A stretch of 64,000 nt of DNA, from positions 1 to 64,000 of IMG/VR virus record IMGVR_UViG_3300047472_000155; one strand, 5' to 3'. A model generated the notes under the pieces. That model did not search any database. It had not been told where the DNA came from and was given only the letters and a program-made list of their open reading frames with translations. Origin of the DNA: a virus. The translations under genes and the position numbers were made by a program. This document shows, piece after piece, positions 10,801 to 18,152 of this stretch; positions within the stretch are counted from its first letter, which is position 1, and each line of letters opens with the position of its first letter.

Positions 10801-11890
10801 TATTGTGTTTAGATGCTTCTGTAAGTCTTTGACCAAAGATTCTTGTTGAATCAGACGCTTCATCAACCTTTATCTTAAAGGATGCGAATTTACCCTTTCC
10901 AATTTCAACTTGTGCATTGAGAGTCGCAATAGCTTTCCCAGCTTCTGTCAACTTTACACTATCAACATTAAAACTACTTGCTTTAGATGTTCCGGTTATA
11001 CCATTACTAGCCATATATGCATTCAACTGAGGAATTGCATTAGAAATAAGTTTTGAATTGCTTGTAGTTGCAAAATTAAGTCCACCAGAATTTCCTATAA
11101 TGTCTCTTCCTAAGTTTTGGGTTTTAATTTGTGCCTTTTGTTGACGAATAATTTCATCCGTTAATTGCTTATTTTTAGCAATTTCCTTCTCAATACCTTC
11201 AAGTGTCTTTGCGCGTAAGTTATTCCCACTAGCTTGAGCAGTTTCTATTTTATTCTGCAATGTACTATATGAATCTACTAACTTCTTAGATTCATTTGAA
11301 TCAAATACATTAGTTTTTCCAGAAGTTAAATTGTATTTCAACTTTCCAGCTTCATTGTAAAGCGCTTGCATTTTCTTTGCCGCTTGTGTACTTGAATTTA
11401 CTACTGTTTCATTAACTTGTTTAAATGTTTTTGTAGTTGTATCTCCAACTCTTTTGCTAACCCAATCAAAATTCTTTTGAATGGTTTTGCCCATTTCGTT
11501 CGTATATGTAACAGTAGCTCTTTTTATGTCTCCGTTCACATCTTTAGTAACTGAGTATTTTTTAGGAGTTGACTTCCCAATTTCATCATTTACTCTTCTC
11601 ATAGCAGCTTGGAATTCTTTCAAATCATCTCTTTGCTTGCTAATTGTCTGAGTACTTTGTTTAACAACTCTACCAGTTGCTTGCGCAGCTTGCGCTACAC
11701 CCTTATTGGCTTTTGCTACATTTTCATTTATACCTTTTATGATTACACCAGCATCAGTCAAAGCCTTTGTATCAACCTTAAGTTGAATCTTAGTAAGTTT
11801 TTCTTGAATTTTTGCTATTGCAGCATTAATATCTCTTGTAGACTGTGCCACATTTAAATCTGCTGTTAATAATATTTTTAAATCGGACAT
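4823..11890 (-). CDS. Tail tape measure protein with lytic transglycosylase domain
   Basis: 2355 residues, the largest gene in the window. It sets tail length and is threaded through the tail tube; by the usual scale of about 0.15 nm per residue the tail should be roughly 350 nm. The N-terminal ~400 residues are coiled-coil (AAIAKIQEKLTKIQ). Hydrophobic stretches near residues 720-820 (FPVVIGVATTAALILSG, IGPMLALMAVGLVIQ) resemble the membrane-active part. Residues ~1450-1545 are a soluble lytic transglycosylase domain: catalytic Glu in AWAESSYNPNAKS, then GAAGLMQLMPGTA and LALAAYNAGPG. It should cut host peptidoglycan during DNA entry. A long K/E/D coiled coil follows (about 1700-2000). GAGGGGCGA site before ATG 11890. 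Confidence 0.93.
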   Translation of the reverse strand: MSDLKILLTADLNVAQSTRDINAAIAKIQEKLTKIQLKVDTKALTDAGVIIKGINENVAKANKGVAQAAQATGRVVKQSTQTISKQRDDLKEFQAAMRRVNDEIGKSTPKKYSVTKDVNGDIKRATVTYTNEMGKTIQKNFDWVSKRVGDTTTKTFKQVNETVVNSSTQAAKKMQALYNEAGKLKYNLTSGKTNVFDSNESKKLVDSYSTLQNKIETAQASGNNLRAKTLEGIEKEIAKNKQLTDEIIRQQKAQIKTQNLGRDIIGNSGGLNFATTSNSKLISNAIPQLNAYMASNGITGTSKASSFNVDSVKLTEAGKAIATLNAQVEIGKGKFASFKIKVDEASDSTRIFGQRLTEASKHNMSFMDQLKTAMSRIPVWMIGMTAFYQSLHFFTNGVAYVNEFNKALTQLSIVFNESQSDVEKYAKQFYDLGMQMSVSTEEIANGAVEFARQGLKGAEMMDKMKTATIYAKISNLDFIQSAQILTATVNSMGVSAEHAADIYSYMGDATATGADEIGRAMQKVGGTAGAIGLEFEKVSSWIATISSRTRESAETIGSSVKSIMARVQSLKENGFDQEDGTQVNQVAKALAKVGIQLVDSQGEFRNFGTVMDELGAKWTTLSNRQQAYIATTVAGSYQQSRFLNIMEGYPDSVKLYEASLDSAGIAQEKFNRYQEGTEAHLTRMKNAWNEIFQSSFDSNGIRSLIDALTTLGTAVNAVVKTIGIFPVVIGVATTAALILSGAARRMYASFIPSVALFKKVSYETQFLALRLKEAALGMKTTAGAMNVLKVSAKGLGIALATIGPMLALMAVGLVIQKITEAVQKHNEKIKELKTVNYTLRDSYKEQKSGIEALNDEYNTLMATEDKSIEQKNRLLEIQNELVKNYGVTATGVDAEGNAYVNSQDAIQDRIDILSDLIKIQNDLNKSKVISTYTDKSEKIENKAKAYEENQKALLDLQKQEQDYLDGKTNTRVVNVPTSFGETKAVEIKTDIEEINKAKVAVETELEKSKTELDALTADRINAIKNEYTERLQEAGKTVTNEQRAFAESLTNVIGQMDFADFDSQVSFLEKSLDSLEKVGIHSTEELKSFFFDNGVEFNTKNFQVFESMIEDLNSAQVKNMTTVEKQDAVYNSYGKTLNLGTDAIRRIVEAVEGGTPLFAALNDELADSGTNLESFATALKALNDSYSDTSDTVSTLNGFLEDNANGKQISADAVMDLIAKDASLISLFKIENGVVKLNTQAIVKKRDTMIQAVKDEGTAQWQSVLNQNSALVAKLTAYGIEVNAINDVGAALDTINIKTAQMIYLARQMGEGDLVESLQEDGKNLKDFVQVLDDLKTQAELGAEALENVGKDADDTTESITALQRAINDVDAALDKVHAQQSKYAKSSKEYRASVAEEVKLLEKKKTLLLEAKADPSKLVAATTTTTSGGSTFASTNYTGGTGAKSTGDIKKIISEAAANNGVDTSILDAVAWAESSYNPNAKSGAGAAGLMQLMPGTAKGLGVSNVYDPQQSANGGAKYLSQLYDKYGSYDLALAAYNAGPGYVDWAMKTTGSKDWDVLKNAKADTAKLNRGVGDNIFKSETLNYVPKVIGYAQGGNATSSSASTKTGSTTTGTTTTVVNAPSSKDIDSAKKSVEDQLVEVDSALFTSARNVVDSYMAQYENQLANKDEAISQSQYRAARLDPNSANYTAKNAKETNEQIMQLKVKQKLMHEEAEYLRNSGIQSDDLTQKTLELSQSYRDVQDQIDALNGDLADNSLYKYEKGIESTNAELALSSARLSTYDEESKEYRAELIKQIKINETLQKQKEEEAVAIRKILKDNEKSHKLSIEKVEEYNQKLAALKLEWWDIEAAIKQSNDALKDFNDNIADNAIELLKDMYEKQKDAIIDAIDEQDDALEKAHEKEMDRIDEKLKADQKIIESKIKQLEFDKSEAEYQDSLNTKTQSRQELQDKINRLSLDDSKEGKAQLKDLIEQRDAADKEIAKLQDDHSTDAQKQDLEDQKTYLEEKAEADKEAWTMSVELWDATSQQMVTITGKSYDDMKDIIEDYKDSANKYFKDIADDETHWSNLKAEIEKGNIQGISSELGTLKGWFDANLPLVGQSIYDNVTTQLQKVVENLKLIRSESDIITEMQANSAKWASATAEEKKNLEAANEALGSSIGATKTSAGVWLDSSGNALYGGTTTSTSGSTTTSSSYASVVAQMKANAAEWHTATAARQKELVALNEKLGPSIGLSKKADGHWYDKSGLQVLHKGGVVGGGGNKLTKLMDQMMNTDANEQVILALQDELMSPSTNIQNKFMPNMGKLVSSISPSVVTNSGGSNININIGSVTGDEKGADLVTTRLVNGLKKLGWKG

Positions 11891-11920
11891 TTATTTCGCC
11901 CCTCTCATAGTATTAGAATA

Positions 11921-11948
11921 AAAAAAGAAGGGCATATAATATGCCCTT
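11921..11948 (-). terminator. Intrinsic terminator before the tape measure gene
   Basis: Minus-strand AAGGGCATA, loop TTA-like, TATGCCCTT, then CTTTTTT. It directly follows the upstream 140-residue gene and precedes the tape-measure start, so part of the transcription must read through or restart here. Confidence 0.75.
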
Positions 11949-12369
11949 ACACGTTGAGTTCTTCAACAATATCACACCATTTATCATACTCAAGTGCCTC
12001 ATTGCCTTTAAAAAATTTTGGTGTATTAAGTACAATTTCCTTAATACATTTAAGCATTTCTTTTTTCTCTTCATTCGCTTCCAAAACAAAATATTCATTC
12101 ATTAGCTCTGAAAGGTCTTTATTAAATGAATCTAAATCTTCAATTTCATAATGTTGACCAGTTGCATCTGTAATTATTTTAAGTTCTCCATCTTCATCTT
12201 TTTTGCAATATTGATTTATGATTTCCATTCTTTCTTGGTAAACCAAGTTCAATCTCTCTTTTGCATATCCTACAACGAATCTTGAACGCATTCTTGAAAG
12301 CTTGTTTGGAAGCTCTTCTGACATAACAAATTCAACAAATCTCTCAATATCTTGATTCTTAATTTTCAT
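11947..12369 (-). CDS. DUF1617-like phage protein upstream of tape measure
   Basis: 140 residues, acidic and helical. The opening MKIKNQDIERFVEFV with KLSRMRSRFVVGYAKE and EDGELKI resembles the DUF1617 family found next to tail genes in Gram-positive siphophages, where it may act as an assembly factor. Family membership is recalled from pattern and not verified. It is transcribed from the promoter at 12426-12454, whose leader carries an inverted repeat (ATTGTTAA / TTAACAAT), and it is followed by a terminator. Confidence 0.6.
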   Translation of the reverse strand: MKIKNQDIERFVEFVMSEELPNKLSRMRSRFVVGYAKERLNLVYQERMEIINQYCKKDEDGELKIITDATGQHYEIEDLDSFNKDLSELMNEYFVLEANEEKKEMLKCIKEIVLNTPKFFKGNEALEYDKWCDIVEELNV

Positions 12370-12425
12370 TATACCTTCCCCTTGTTATCAAAAATTGATT
12401 GTTAACATATTTTATTAACAATTAT

Positions 12426-12454
12426 ATTATACCATTTTATCTGTCATTTGTCAA
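12426..12454 (-). promoter_or_regulatory. Conserved-spacer promoter
   Basis: TTGACA-17-TATAAT on the minus strand, with the same spacer pattern (AATGACAGATAAAATGG) as the promoters in the tRNA region. It begins two bases after the recombinase stop codon. The expected leader contains ATTGTTAA...TTAACAAT. Confidence 0.85.
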
Positions 12455-12455
12455 G

Positions 12456-13433
12456 TTAGATTTCATACTTCTCTTTTTCTTCTGCTATCTTCTTGACATT
12501 GTCTTTGATATAGTGTTTAAGAGTTACGTCAATACCATTATGATTAAGCAGTTTAGATATTGTTTCTATCTCCATGCCAGCTTCCTTAAGTAAAGTTGCA
12601 CCAGTATGACGCAAATCATGCATATGTAAATCCATGTCGATTAGCTTACCAATTTTCTTAATCCAATTTTGCTGTAACGTTCTCTTATCTACCTTTTGCC
12701 ATGTCTTACCATAAAGTGCCAAGAATAAATATTCACTTTCGATATTATTTTTTTTACGATATTCAAGCCACTCTTTTATGAGAATTATAGTTCTACGAGA
12801 CATGAGTAAATCAACAATCTTTCCTTCTTTTTCAAGTACGTCATTAACTTCTCTATCTTTAAAATTAAGTTGAGAAACCTTGACATTACTTATTGCATTT
12901 ACTCTAGCCATTGTACTCAATCCAAATTCAAAAAGTAATTCCAATTGCATGTTGTAAAGATTTTTTTCAAGTTTTCCAAACAACTTTCTTAATCGTTCCA
13001 CATCTTCTAACGTTAAGAATGTTTGTTTAATTTGCACTTTTTCATCTTTACCAAGACTTGGACGCTCAAGGAAATCTATTGGATTCTGTTCAATCTTTCT
13101 TTTCTTTTTGAGTGCTAGATAGAAAGATGATATACTTGACATACGTCTTTGAATTCTTCTATCGTTGTTTCCAAGTTCCATTGAACAAAATAGCATATAC
13201 TCTTCAAGCATATCCGCCATATCTCCAGCATCAGTGCTCACAATATCAGCATTGTCGTAATACTCCATTATGTAAACTAACCATTGATTGAAATCGCTTT
13301 CATAACTCTTCTTTGTTGAATCTGAGAGTTTTCTATGTTTTGATATGAAAAATTTTCTTATATGCTCAACATTGGATGGATTTACTAAAGCAAGCTTTTC
13401 TTTTGTTGCATAAAATTTATAATTTCTTGCCAT
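12456..13433 (-). CDS. Tyrosine recombinase (XerC/D-like integrase) inside the tail module
   Basis: 325 residues. The N-terminal ~110 form a SAM-like core-binding domain (SDSTKKSYESDFNQWLVYI). The C-terminal catalytic domain has the full set: Arg in STMARVNAISNV, Lys in EKEGKIVDL, HDLRH in MHDLRHTGATLL, His in LLNHNGIDVT and the nucleophile Tyr in LKHYI. It should cut and rejoin DNA at a specific site, as an integrase, dimer resolvase or invertase. Its place between neck/tail genes and the tape measure, on the late strand, is unusual because phage integrases normally lie near the lysogeny genes. No attachment site is visible beside it. Confidence 0.9.
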   Translation of the reverse strand: MARNYKFYATKEKLALVNPSNVEHIRKFFISKHRKLSDSTKKSYESDFNQWLVYIMEYYDNADIVSTDAGDMADMLEEYMLFCSMELGNNDRRIQRRMSSISSFYLALKKKRKIEQNPIDFLERPSLGKDEKVQIKQTFLTLEDVERLRKLFGKLEKNLYNMQLELLFEFGLSTMARVNAISNVKVSQLNFKDREVNDVLEKEGKIVDLLMSRRTIILIKEWLEYRKKNNIESEYLFLALYGKTWQKVDKRTLQQNWIKKIGKLIDMDLHMHDLRHTGATLLKEAGMEIETISKLLNHNGIDVTLKHYIKDNVKKIAEEKEKYEI

Positions 13434-13446
13434 TTAATTTCACCTT

Positions 13447-13947
13447 CTAACCTCTTCTGATTGTAAGACCATTTCTAATTAATTCAGTTCTCAATTTTTC
13501 ACTAAAGTTCACTTTAAATTTAGTTGCAAATATGGAGAAATATCTACGTGGTCTTGTGAATGCTCCTTCACCGAATATCTTGCCACTAGTTCCATCTTCA
13601 ACTACCGTTGGAACAAAGTACGCATACTCTTGAGGAGAATAATTTTCCACGCTACTGTGATGAGTTCCCATACGATAATTTGATGTTGGTGCCATTTGTC
13701 TCATTTTTCCAGTATTATGATAAATTCTTAAACTTGTAAGTGACCCTTTTTGTAAAACCTCTTTTGATGCACTTTTTTTCAAGTCTCCAGTTCGTTTGTA
13801 ATATTTGGGAATGTAAACATTATAAACGTTATTTTGCACGCTTTCCTTTAAATTATTTACTCCATCATTACCAACAGACTTCACAGAAGAAAGTATCTTT
13901 TTATTCAACACTTTCTCCAGGTCAGCCATAGACTTTATTGTAGTCAT
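13447..13947 (-). CDS. Head-tail joining / neck protein (HK97 gp10-like)
   Basis: 166 residues. KRTGDLKKSASKEV, SLRIYHNTGKM, then YAYFVPTVVEDGTSG and FTRPRRYFSIF reproduce the order of the HK97 gp10-like tail-completion family (RTGxLxxS, YAxxVExG, A/TxPRxF). Such proteins cap the tail where it meets the head. It follows the 191-residue gene by 5 bases. The family call is by motif order only. Confidence 0.65.
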   Translation of the reverse strand: MTTIKSMADLEKVLNKKILSSVKSVGNDGVNNLKESVQNNVYNVYIPKYYKRTGDLKKSASKEVLQKGSLTSLRIYHNTGKMRQMAPTSNYRMGTHHSSVENYSPQEYAYFVPTVVEDGTSGKIFGEGAFTRPRRYFSIFATKFKVNFSEKLRTELIRNGLTIRRG

Positions 13948-13952
13948 TTATA

Positions 13953-14516
13953 TCACTCCTGAGAATCTTCTACTCCCATTTCAATCCATTCTTCATCTGA
14001 AAGATCAAGAATTTTTTCAATGTCTCCATTGTCAAATGCTTTTTGAATTTCTTCAACTCTTGCAGCGATTTCCTTATACTTCTCATCAACCCCAGCAATT
14101 GTTTCATTTATTGTGTTAAATATCAAATCTGCTTGATCTTCTGGAAGAGATTCGAGAATTGGTTGCAACAAGTCCATGTTGATCATATTGTTCATAACTA
14201 TAATCTGACTAGGAAGATCAGGAGGAATTTCTGGACCAAATGAAGTGAAGTATTTAATCATCAATAAAATTGAATATGGAATGAATACTTCTTGTAGATC
14301 AATTTCATGTACACTTGCATATTGAACTTGAGACATTAGTTCTGAAACAAGTTTCATAACTTTGGTCTTTTTAAATGTTTCATCTACTTTGAGTGTGAAA
14401 AATTCGTCAAGAGTTGAACTATAAACCTTTACTTCCGATTGAGCATCTAGACTTTTTACTTTTTTATTGACATTTGTCATACTTAACTTTGTGCTGCTTG
14501 ATGTTGTCTTTGCCAT
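13953..14516 (-). CDS. Probable tail assembly chaperone
   Basis: 187 residues from ATG 14516, eight to nine bases after AGGAGATG. An in-frame ATG at 14528 lies within that site and is not favoured. The protein is acidic and helical, with a Ser/Thr-rich N-terminus and a Glu/Asp-rich C-terminus (DIEKILDLSDEEWIEMG). Position between tail tube and tape measure, size and composition fit a tail assembly chaperone. No -1 slippery heptamer leading to an extended product was recognised. Confidence 0.5.
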   Translation of the reverse strand: MAKTTSSSTKLSMTNVNKKVKSLDAQSEVKVYSSTLDEFFTLKVDETFKKTKVMKLVSELMSQVQYASVHEIDLQEVFIPYSILLMIKYFTSFGPEIPPDLPSQIIVMNNMINMDLLQPILESLPEDQADLIFNTINETIAGVDEKYKEIAARVEEIQKAFDNGDIEKILDLSDEEWIEMGVEDSQE

Positions 14517-14537
14517 TTTATCTTTCATCTCCTTCTT

Positions 14538-14888
14538 TTATTCTAAAACAAAACCTGTAATAACATCGTATCCTTCTTTTTTCAACTTCTTATAGTCAAC
14601 GCCTTCATCAAAAACAATTGGTTTACTTATTCCTCTTACCATCTGACTTTTTTCTCCATAGATGTCTTCATACATAAATTCATCTCTAAAATAATTTACC
14701 AATCCACCATTAGCTATTACAACACCGTACCCAAACTCTTTAGCAAAACGTATTAATGCTGTAGTTTTTCCAATACCACGTAAACCATATACATAAAGAT
14801 TTTCATTTTTTATTGCACCTTCAAGCAATTTTTGATAAACAACTTCCGATGTAGCTCTTATAAATTCCTCTGTTCTAACACTTACCAT
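14538..14888 (-). CDS. Small P-loop ATPase in the tail module
   Basis: 116 residues with a clear Walker A (YGLRGIGKTTAL) and a likely Walker B/DExx (KPIVFDEG). It looks like a single, minimal AAA/DEAD-type nucleotide-binding core without the usual C-terminal lid. It lies between the tail tube gene and the tail chaperone candidate, just downstream of the promoter-terminator overlap at 14962-15022. ATPases are not standard in this part of a siphovirus genome. It could regulate assembly or be an inserted accessory gene; no role is known. Confidence 0.6.
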   Translation of the reverse strand: MVSVRTEEFIRATSEVVYQKLLEGAIKNENLYVYGLRGIGKTTALIRFAKEFGYGVVIANGGLVNYFRDEFMYEDIYGEKSQMVRGISKPIVFDEGVDYKKLKKEGYDVITGFVLE

Positions 14889-14961
14889 GTTTTTATTAGC
14901 ATCTCCTTATATTCTGGAATAGATAAAACTAACCTTTTATCTATGTATTTAAATCAAAAAA

Positions 14962-14995
14962 ATAGGGACACAGAACTTTCGCCCTATATCCCTAT
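14962..14995 (-). terminator. Intrinsic terminator interlocked with a promoter
   Basis: Minus-strand ATAGGGA (14995-14989), a 20-base loop, TCCCTAT (14968-14962), then seven T. It would end transcripts coming out of the tail tube gene. Its 5' arm overlaps the -10 of the promoter at 14994-15022 by two bases, so RNA started there would lack most of that arm. Confidence 0.8.
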
Positions 14996-15022
14996 TATAC
15001 ATCATATTCTTCTGTTTGTCAA
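14994..15022 (-). promoter_or_regulatory. Promoter downstream of the tail tube gene
   Basis: TTGACA (15017-15022), a 17-bp spacer, TATAAT (14994-14999). It starts directly after the tail tube stop codon and should drive the P-loop ATPase and following tail genes. A second hairpin, AGATAAAA/TTTTATCT near 14924-14945, lies in the leader. Confidence 0.85.
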
Positions 15023-15031
15023 GTCCTGAAC

Positions 15032-15772
15032 TTAGTACTTAATCATGCGATACATTTCAGTATCAGCAGTTCTACGATAGATTTCGAGGTTCATGTCAAA
15101 CACTGTAGGGTCCCCATCCGCTTGGAATGTGAATGTGAATGCTGGTTGAATTTTTGCTTTGTCAATGATGATTTGGAATGCTTCATCAAGACCAGTATCA
15201 GCATTACGAACTACAGTATCTCCAACTACTTTTACGTATGCAGGGAACTTATCAGCAGAAATTGTGATTGTTTGAGCATTAGCATCTGTAGCATACTGGT
15301 AGTATACAGCTACTTGTGCACCAAGCGCAACATCAGTCAGATCAAAGATCAAGTCTCCAGTAGTCAACGTTGCATCTACTTCATCGGAATCGTTAGAAAC
15401 CAAGAACGCAGTAAATGAACCAGCTAAAGGCGTTTTCTTTGGAGTAACCTTAGTTTTTCCAGTAGCTCCAGCAACAGCAGTTAACACTTCACGGCTATGT
15501 ACATTTGCAATACCAGTAATAACTTCATTACCTGTCATTAAAGCAATTGACTTGGTTGACATAAGAGCATCTTGCATTTGCACTGTACCTTCACGGTTGT
15601 AGTCCCAAGATAAAAGTTTTGGATTACCTTTACCACCACGAGCATAAGATGTTTCAGCGGTATTTTCGATTGTAGTCATTTTCAGAGTATCCAAGAACAA
15701 TACTGGCTTATTGGTAGTAAGATCATAAAACGTAATATCTGCTACCTCTTTAACTCCGTATTTATTTGCCAT
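15032..15772 (-). CDS. Major tail (tube) protein
   Basis: 246 residues, beta-rich, ending in LEIYRRTADTEMYRMIKY. RGGKGNPKLLSWDYNREGTVQMQDALMS resembles the tube-domain core of siphovirus major tail proteins, which bind identity-type repeats to make the stacked rings. The initiation region is an ideal AAGGAGGAAATATTAAAATG, shared with two head proteins, as expected for an abundant structural protein. It ends an upstream operon, with a terminator and promoter immediately downstream. Confidence 0.75.
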   Translation of the reverse strand: MANKYGVKEVADITFYDLTTNKPVLFLDTLKMTTIENTAETSYARGGKGNPKLLSWDYNREGTVQMQDALMSTKSIALMTGNEVITGIANVHSREVLTAVAGATGKTKVTPKKTPLAGSFTAFLVSNDSDEVDATLTTGDLIFDLTDVALGAQVAVYYQYATDANAQTITISADKFPAYVKVVGDTVVRNADTGLDEAFQIIIDKAKIQPAFTFTFQADGDPTVFDMNLEIYRRTADTEMYRMIKY

Positions 15773-15828
15773 TTTAATATTTCCTCCTTAAGATATTTTA
15801 ATATGTAATAGGCTTCCACCTAAATTAC

Positions 15829-16608
15829 TTAATCAACTTTTGCTGCCCAATGTCTAAGATCATCAATCTTAGCACCTTGAATCATTGCAGCAATATTTAT
15901 TTCATAACTTGATATGGCTTCCAATCTTTTATATTCATCATATAACTGATATACAGTGGAATCCCATATGTTACTTCTATTGAAATTATTACTTTTAGTG
16001 CTAACCGCACTTATAACGTCTGCAAAATCTGTGTCAGATGATTTTGATGATGAATTTTTCGCTAATGATTTCGCTTTTTCTACCATCTCTTTACCTTTTT
16101 TCAGCTTCTCAAGTATTAACTTAGCCTTATCACTAGCAGGAGCTTCATTCACATACTTTTCACTTGCTTCAACTAGACAATTTTGATACTTGATTATCTT
16201 AATAAAGTCTGAAAAATTACTTGAATCTACAACATTGCATGTCTTAGCATCTCTATCTAAGTTCTTGCCTCCAAATACAAATCCTAATGTGTCATTTATC
16301 AATAAGTCATTTACATCCTCATTTAGAAATGCTCCCATTGCTTCTGAAAAAGAAGATATAAGCATATCGTTTCTAGACTTAATAACACGATCAATTATTG
16401 ACATTCCTTCAAGATCTGGATTGTAGTTCGTTAGTGATTTTACATCTAATGTAACAACACTTAAAAACCTATTGTAATTCATGAAACCTATTTCCTTTAT
16501 TTTTCTAATTGTTAGCGGTTTAACAACTAATTTGTCACAAGTCATCTCATCACCACAAAGTAGATTCATTTTAAGATCAACATTTCCTTCAACATTTCTA
16601 ATGTCCAT
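15829..16608 (-). CDS. Unknown structural-module protein
   Basis: 259 residues. Start ATG 16608 overlaps the stop of the upstream gene as TAATG, which indicates translational coupling. The N-terminus (VDLKMNLLCGDEMTCDKLVVKPLTIRKIKEIG) is followed by a helical region and a lysine-rich stretch (KLILEKLKKGKEMVEKAKSLAKN). Its position just before the tail tube gene suggests head-tail connection or tail assembly. No family is recognised. Confidence 0.75.
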   Translation of the reverse strand: MDIRNVEGNVDLKMNLLCGDEMTCDKLVVKPLTIRKIKEIGFMNYNRFLSVVTLDVKSLTNYNPDLEGMSIIDRVIKSRNDMLISSFSEAMGAFLNEDVNDLLINDTLGFVFGGKNLDRDAKTCNVVDSSNFSDFIKIIKYQNCLVEASEKYVNEAPASDKAKLILEKLKKGKEMVEKAKSLAKNSSSKSSDTDFADVISAVSTKSNNFNRSNIWDSTVYQLYDEYKRLEAISSYEINIAAMIQGAKIDDLRHWAAKVD

Positions 16609-17099
16609 TACTTTGCACCAAACAACATCATGGTAGATTCAAGTCTCATACAATCAAACTTTTGATTTATATGTAAATGAGCAAAATTTGTAAATTTAAT
16701 TCTACCAAGTGTACCCACACTAACCTTATTAAAATGATCGAATATGTGATTCATAATCATATACGGTCTAATTGCTGACTTGTCGTCACTAACAAGCCAA
16801 AGACTTTTGGCACACACGATATCAAAATATAAGAATGTTTCCATGATTGATTTCGTATCATCAAAAGCACCTTCTGGATAATAGATTCTCAACTCAACAG
16901 CATCATTCTCTTGTGAAACTGGATCAAACGGAAATGGATGAATCTTTGACATAACAAGATTGGTTGCTGGCAATGTTAAATCAGGTTGAGACATCGGATT
17001 AACTACGCTGTAATTAAGATATTTGCATATCTTTTGATTCGATATAATCTCATTTATCAATAATGTCAAATTGTCTGACATAAGTTCCATATTTACCAT
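16608..17099 (-). CDS. Tail completion/terminator-type protein candidate
   Basis: 163 residues; overlaps the upstream gene by 7 bases and the downstream one by 1. PASQ-type text is absent, but LRIYYPEGAFDDTKSIMETFLYFDIVCAKSLWL followed by RPYMIMNHIFDHF and GRIKFTNFAHL resembles tail-terminator proteins that accept short domains from the tube. The call rests on size, context and this layout. Start ATG 17099 or the in-frame ATG 17090. Confidence 0.5.
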   Translation of the reverse strand: MVNMELMSDNLTLLINEIISNQKICKYLNYSVVNPMSQPDLTLPATNLVMSKIHPFPFDPVSQENDAVELRIYYPEGAFDDTKSIMETFLYFDIVCAKSLWLVSDDKSAIRPYMIMNHIFDHFNKVSVGTLGRIKFTNFAHLHINQKFDCMRLESTMMLFGAK

Positions 17100-17836
17100 A
17101 ACTTTTTATTGCCCCCATCCTCATCCGATTCATTATTTGCTAATCCATTATCACTACGATATATAGCTTCATTATCTGCAATTCTAGAAACAAAATCATC
17201 TTCATCATTTATAGTTGTAATTTTACAGGAAAACTGTATTATTCCTACTCTATTTACATCTAACATTGTCAAGTCATCTGTTCCAGATATCTCATAAACT
17301 CTATCGCCAAAAATGAATCTTTGAGATGTTCTTATTTCTTTTGTAGACTCATTATATGGAAGATAGGCATATACACCAGCTTGAAGCATTTCTACTTGCA
17401 TTTTGTCACTAGCAATGTCAAATTTCGTATTTCGTGTTGCAGTTGCAAGTGTAGGATATTGTATGATATTTCCATTTTTATCTTTCCACTTCATAATTTC
17501 ATTACAAGCTTGAAGCGTTGCTTTCGGTGAAATAGCTTCTCCATTAAAATCAAAAACAAGCCACAATGCAGAGGCATATTCAACATAGTCTCCTACATTT
17601 ACTTTAGCCCTTGGACGTAACAACATGTTTTTCAACAATCCTGTTTTTCCATCCAATATTCTTGCGTCAGTATCTACACCATTTACTTTGACTACATTGA
17701 AAGTTGGTGAATTTGAAAATTCTCTGTTCACCAACTCAAATGTAGAATTCATGATTGCATCTGATTCTTTTGAACCTTGTCTTGACATTCTATTTCTGAA
17801 TCCGTCACTAAAACTCAAATCATTCACCACTTTCAC
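17093..17836 (-). CDS. Head-closure region protein, unknown family
   Basis: 247 residues, beta-rich in the centre (AKVNVGDYVEYASALWLVFDF), with an acidic C-terminus (NNESDEDGGNKK). It overlaps its neighbours on both sides, so it belongs to the head-tail connector operon. KVNVGDYV plus LWLV recalls the SH3-like stopper/head-closure proteins, but the length is greater than usual. Function inferred from context only. Confidence 0.6.
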   Translation of the reverse strand: MKVVNDLSFSDGFRNRMSRQGSKESDAIMNSTFELVNREFSNSPTFNVVKVNGVDTDARILDGKTGLLKNMLLRPRAKVNVGDYVEYASALWLVFDFNGEAISPKATLQACNEIMKWKDKNGNIIQYPTLATATRNTKFDIASDKMQVEMLQAGVYAYLPYNESTKEIRTSQRFIFGDRVYEISGTDDLTMLDVNRVGIIQFSCKITTINDEDDFVSRIADNEAIYRSDNGLANNESDEDGGNKKLW

Positions 17837-18152
17837 TAGTGGATTTTAATTGCTTTATAACATCAATACATCTAAAGACTTCTCTTCTTATAATTACTTG
17901 ACTTTCTTCGTCATACATTAACACTTCATCTGAAATGGATTCTAATGTAGCAAGCAATAACAAAAAGTTACCTTCCTTTTGTAATGATTCAATAGTCCAA
18001 TACAAACCATTCAATTCAAAAATAAGTGATTGAATGTAAGAAAATAATCCTTCATTTTTTTCCTCAAAAAGAGGAAGAATTTTAAAGAATCGAGGAACAA
18101 GTAACTCAGTGTAATTTGCGAATATTACACTTTTTGCTTCTATGTTCTTCAT
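17820..18152 (-). CDS. Small connector-operon protein
   Basis: 110 residues, helical (LIFELNGLYWTIESLQKEGNFLLLLATLESISDEV). It starts within a 4-base ATGA overlap with the gene above and overlaps the gene below by 17 bases. Tight coupling points to a virion-assembly role. No family is recognised. Confidence 0.6.
   Translation of the reverse strand: MKNIEAKSVIFANYTELLVPRFFKILPLFEEKNEGLFSYIQSLIFELNGLYWTIESLQKEGNFLLLLATLESISDEVLMYDEESQVIIRREVFRCIDVIKQLKSTSESGE

Noticed and set aside
13953-14516. -1 programmed frameshift of the tail assembly chaperone
   Set aside because: No convincing X-XXY-YYZ heptamer near the gene end with an overlapping downstream frame was found.
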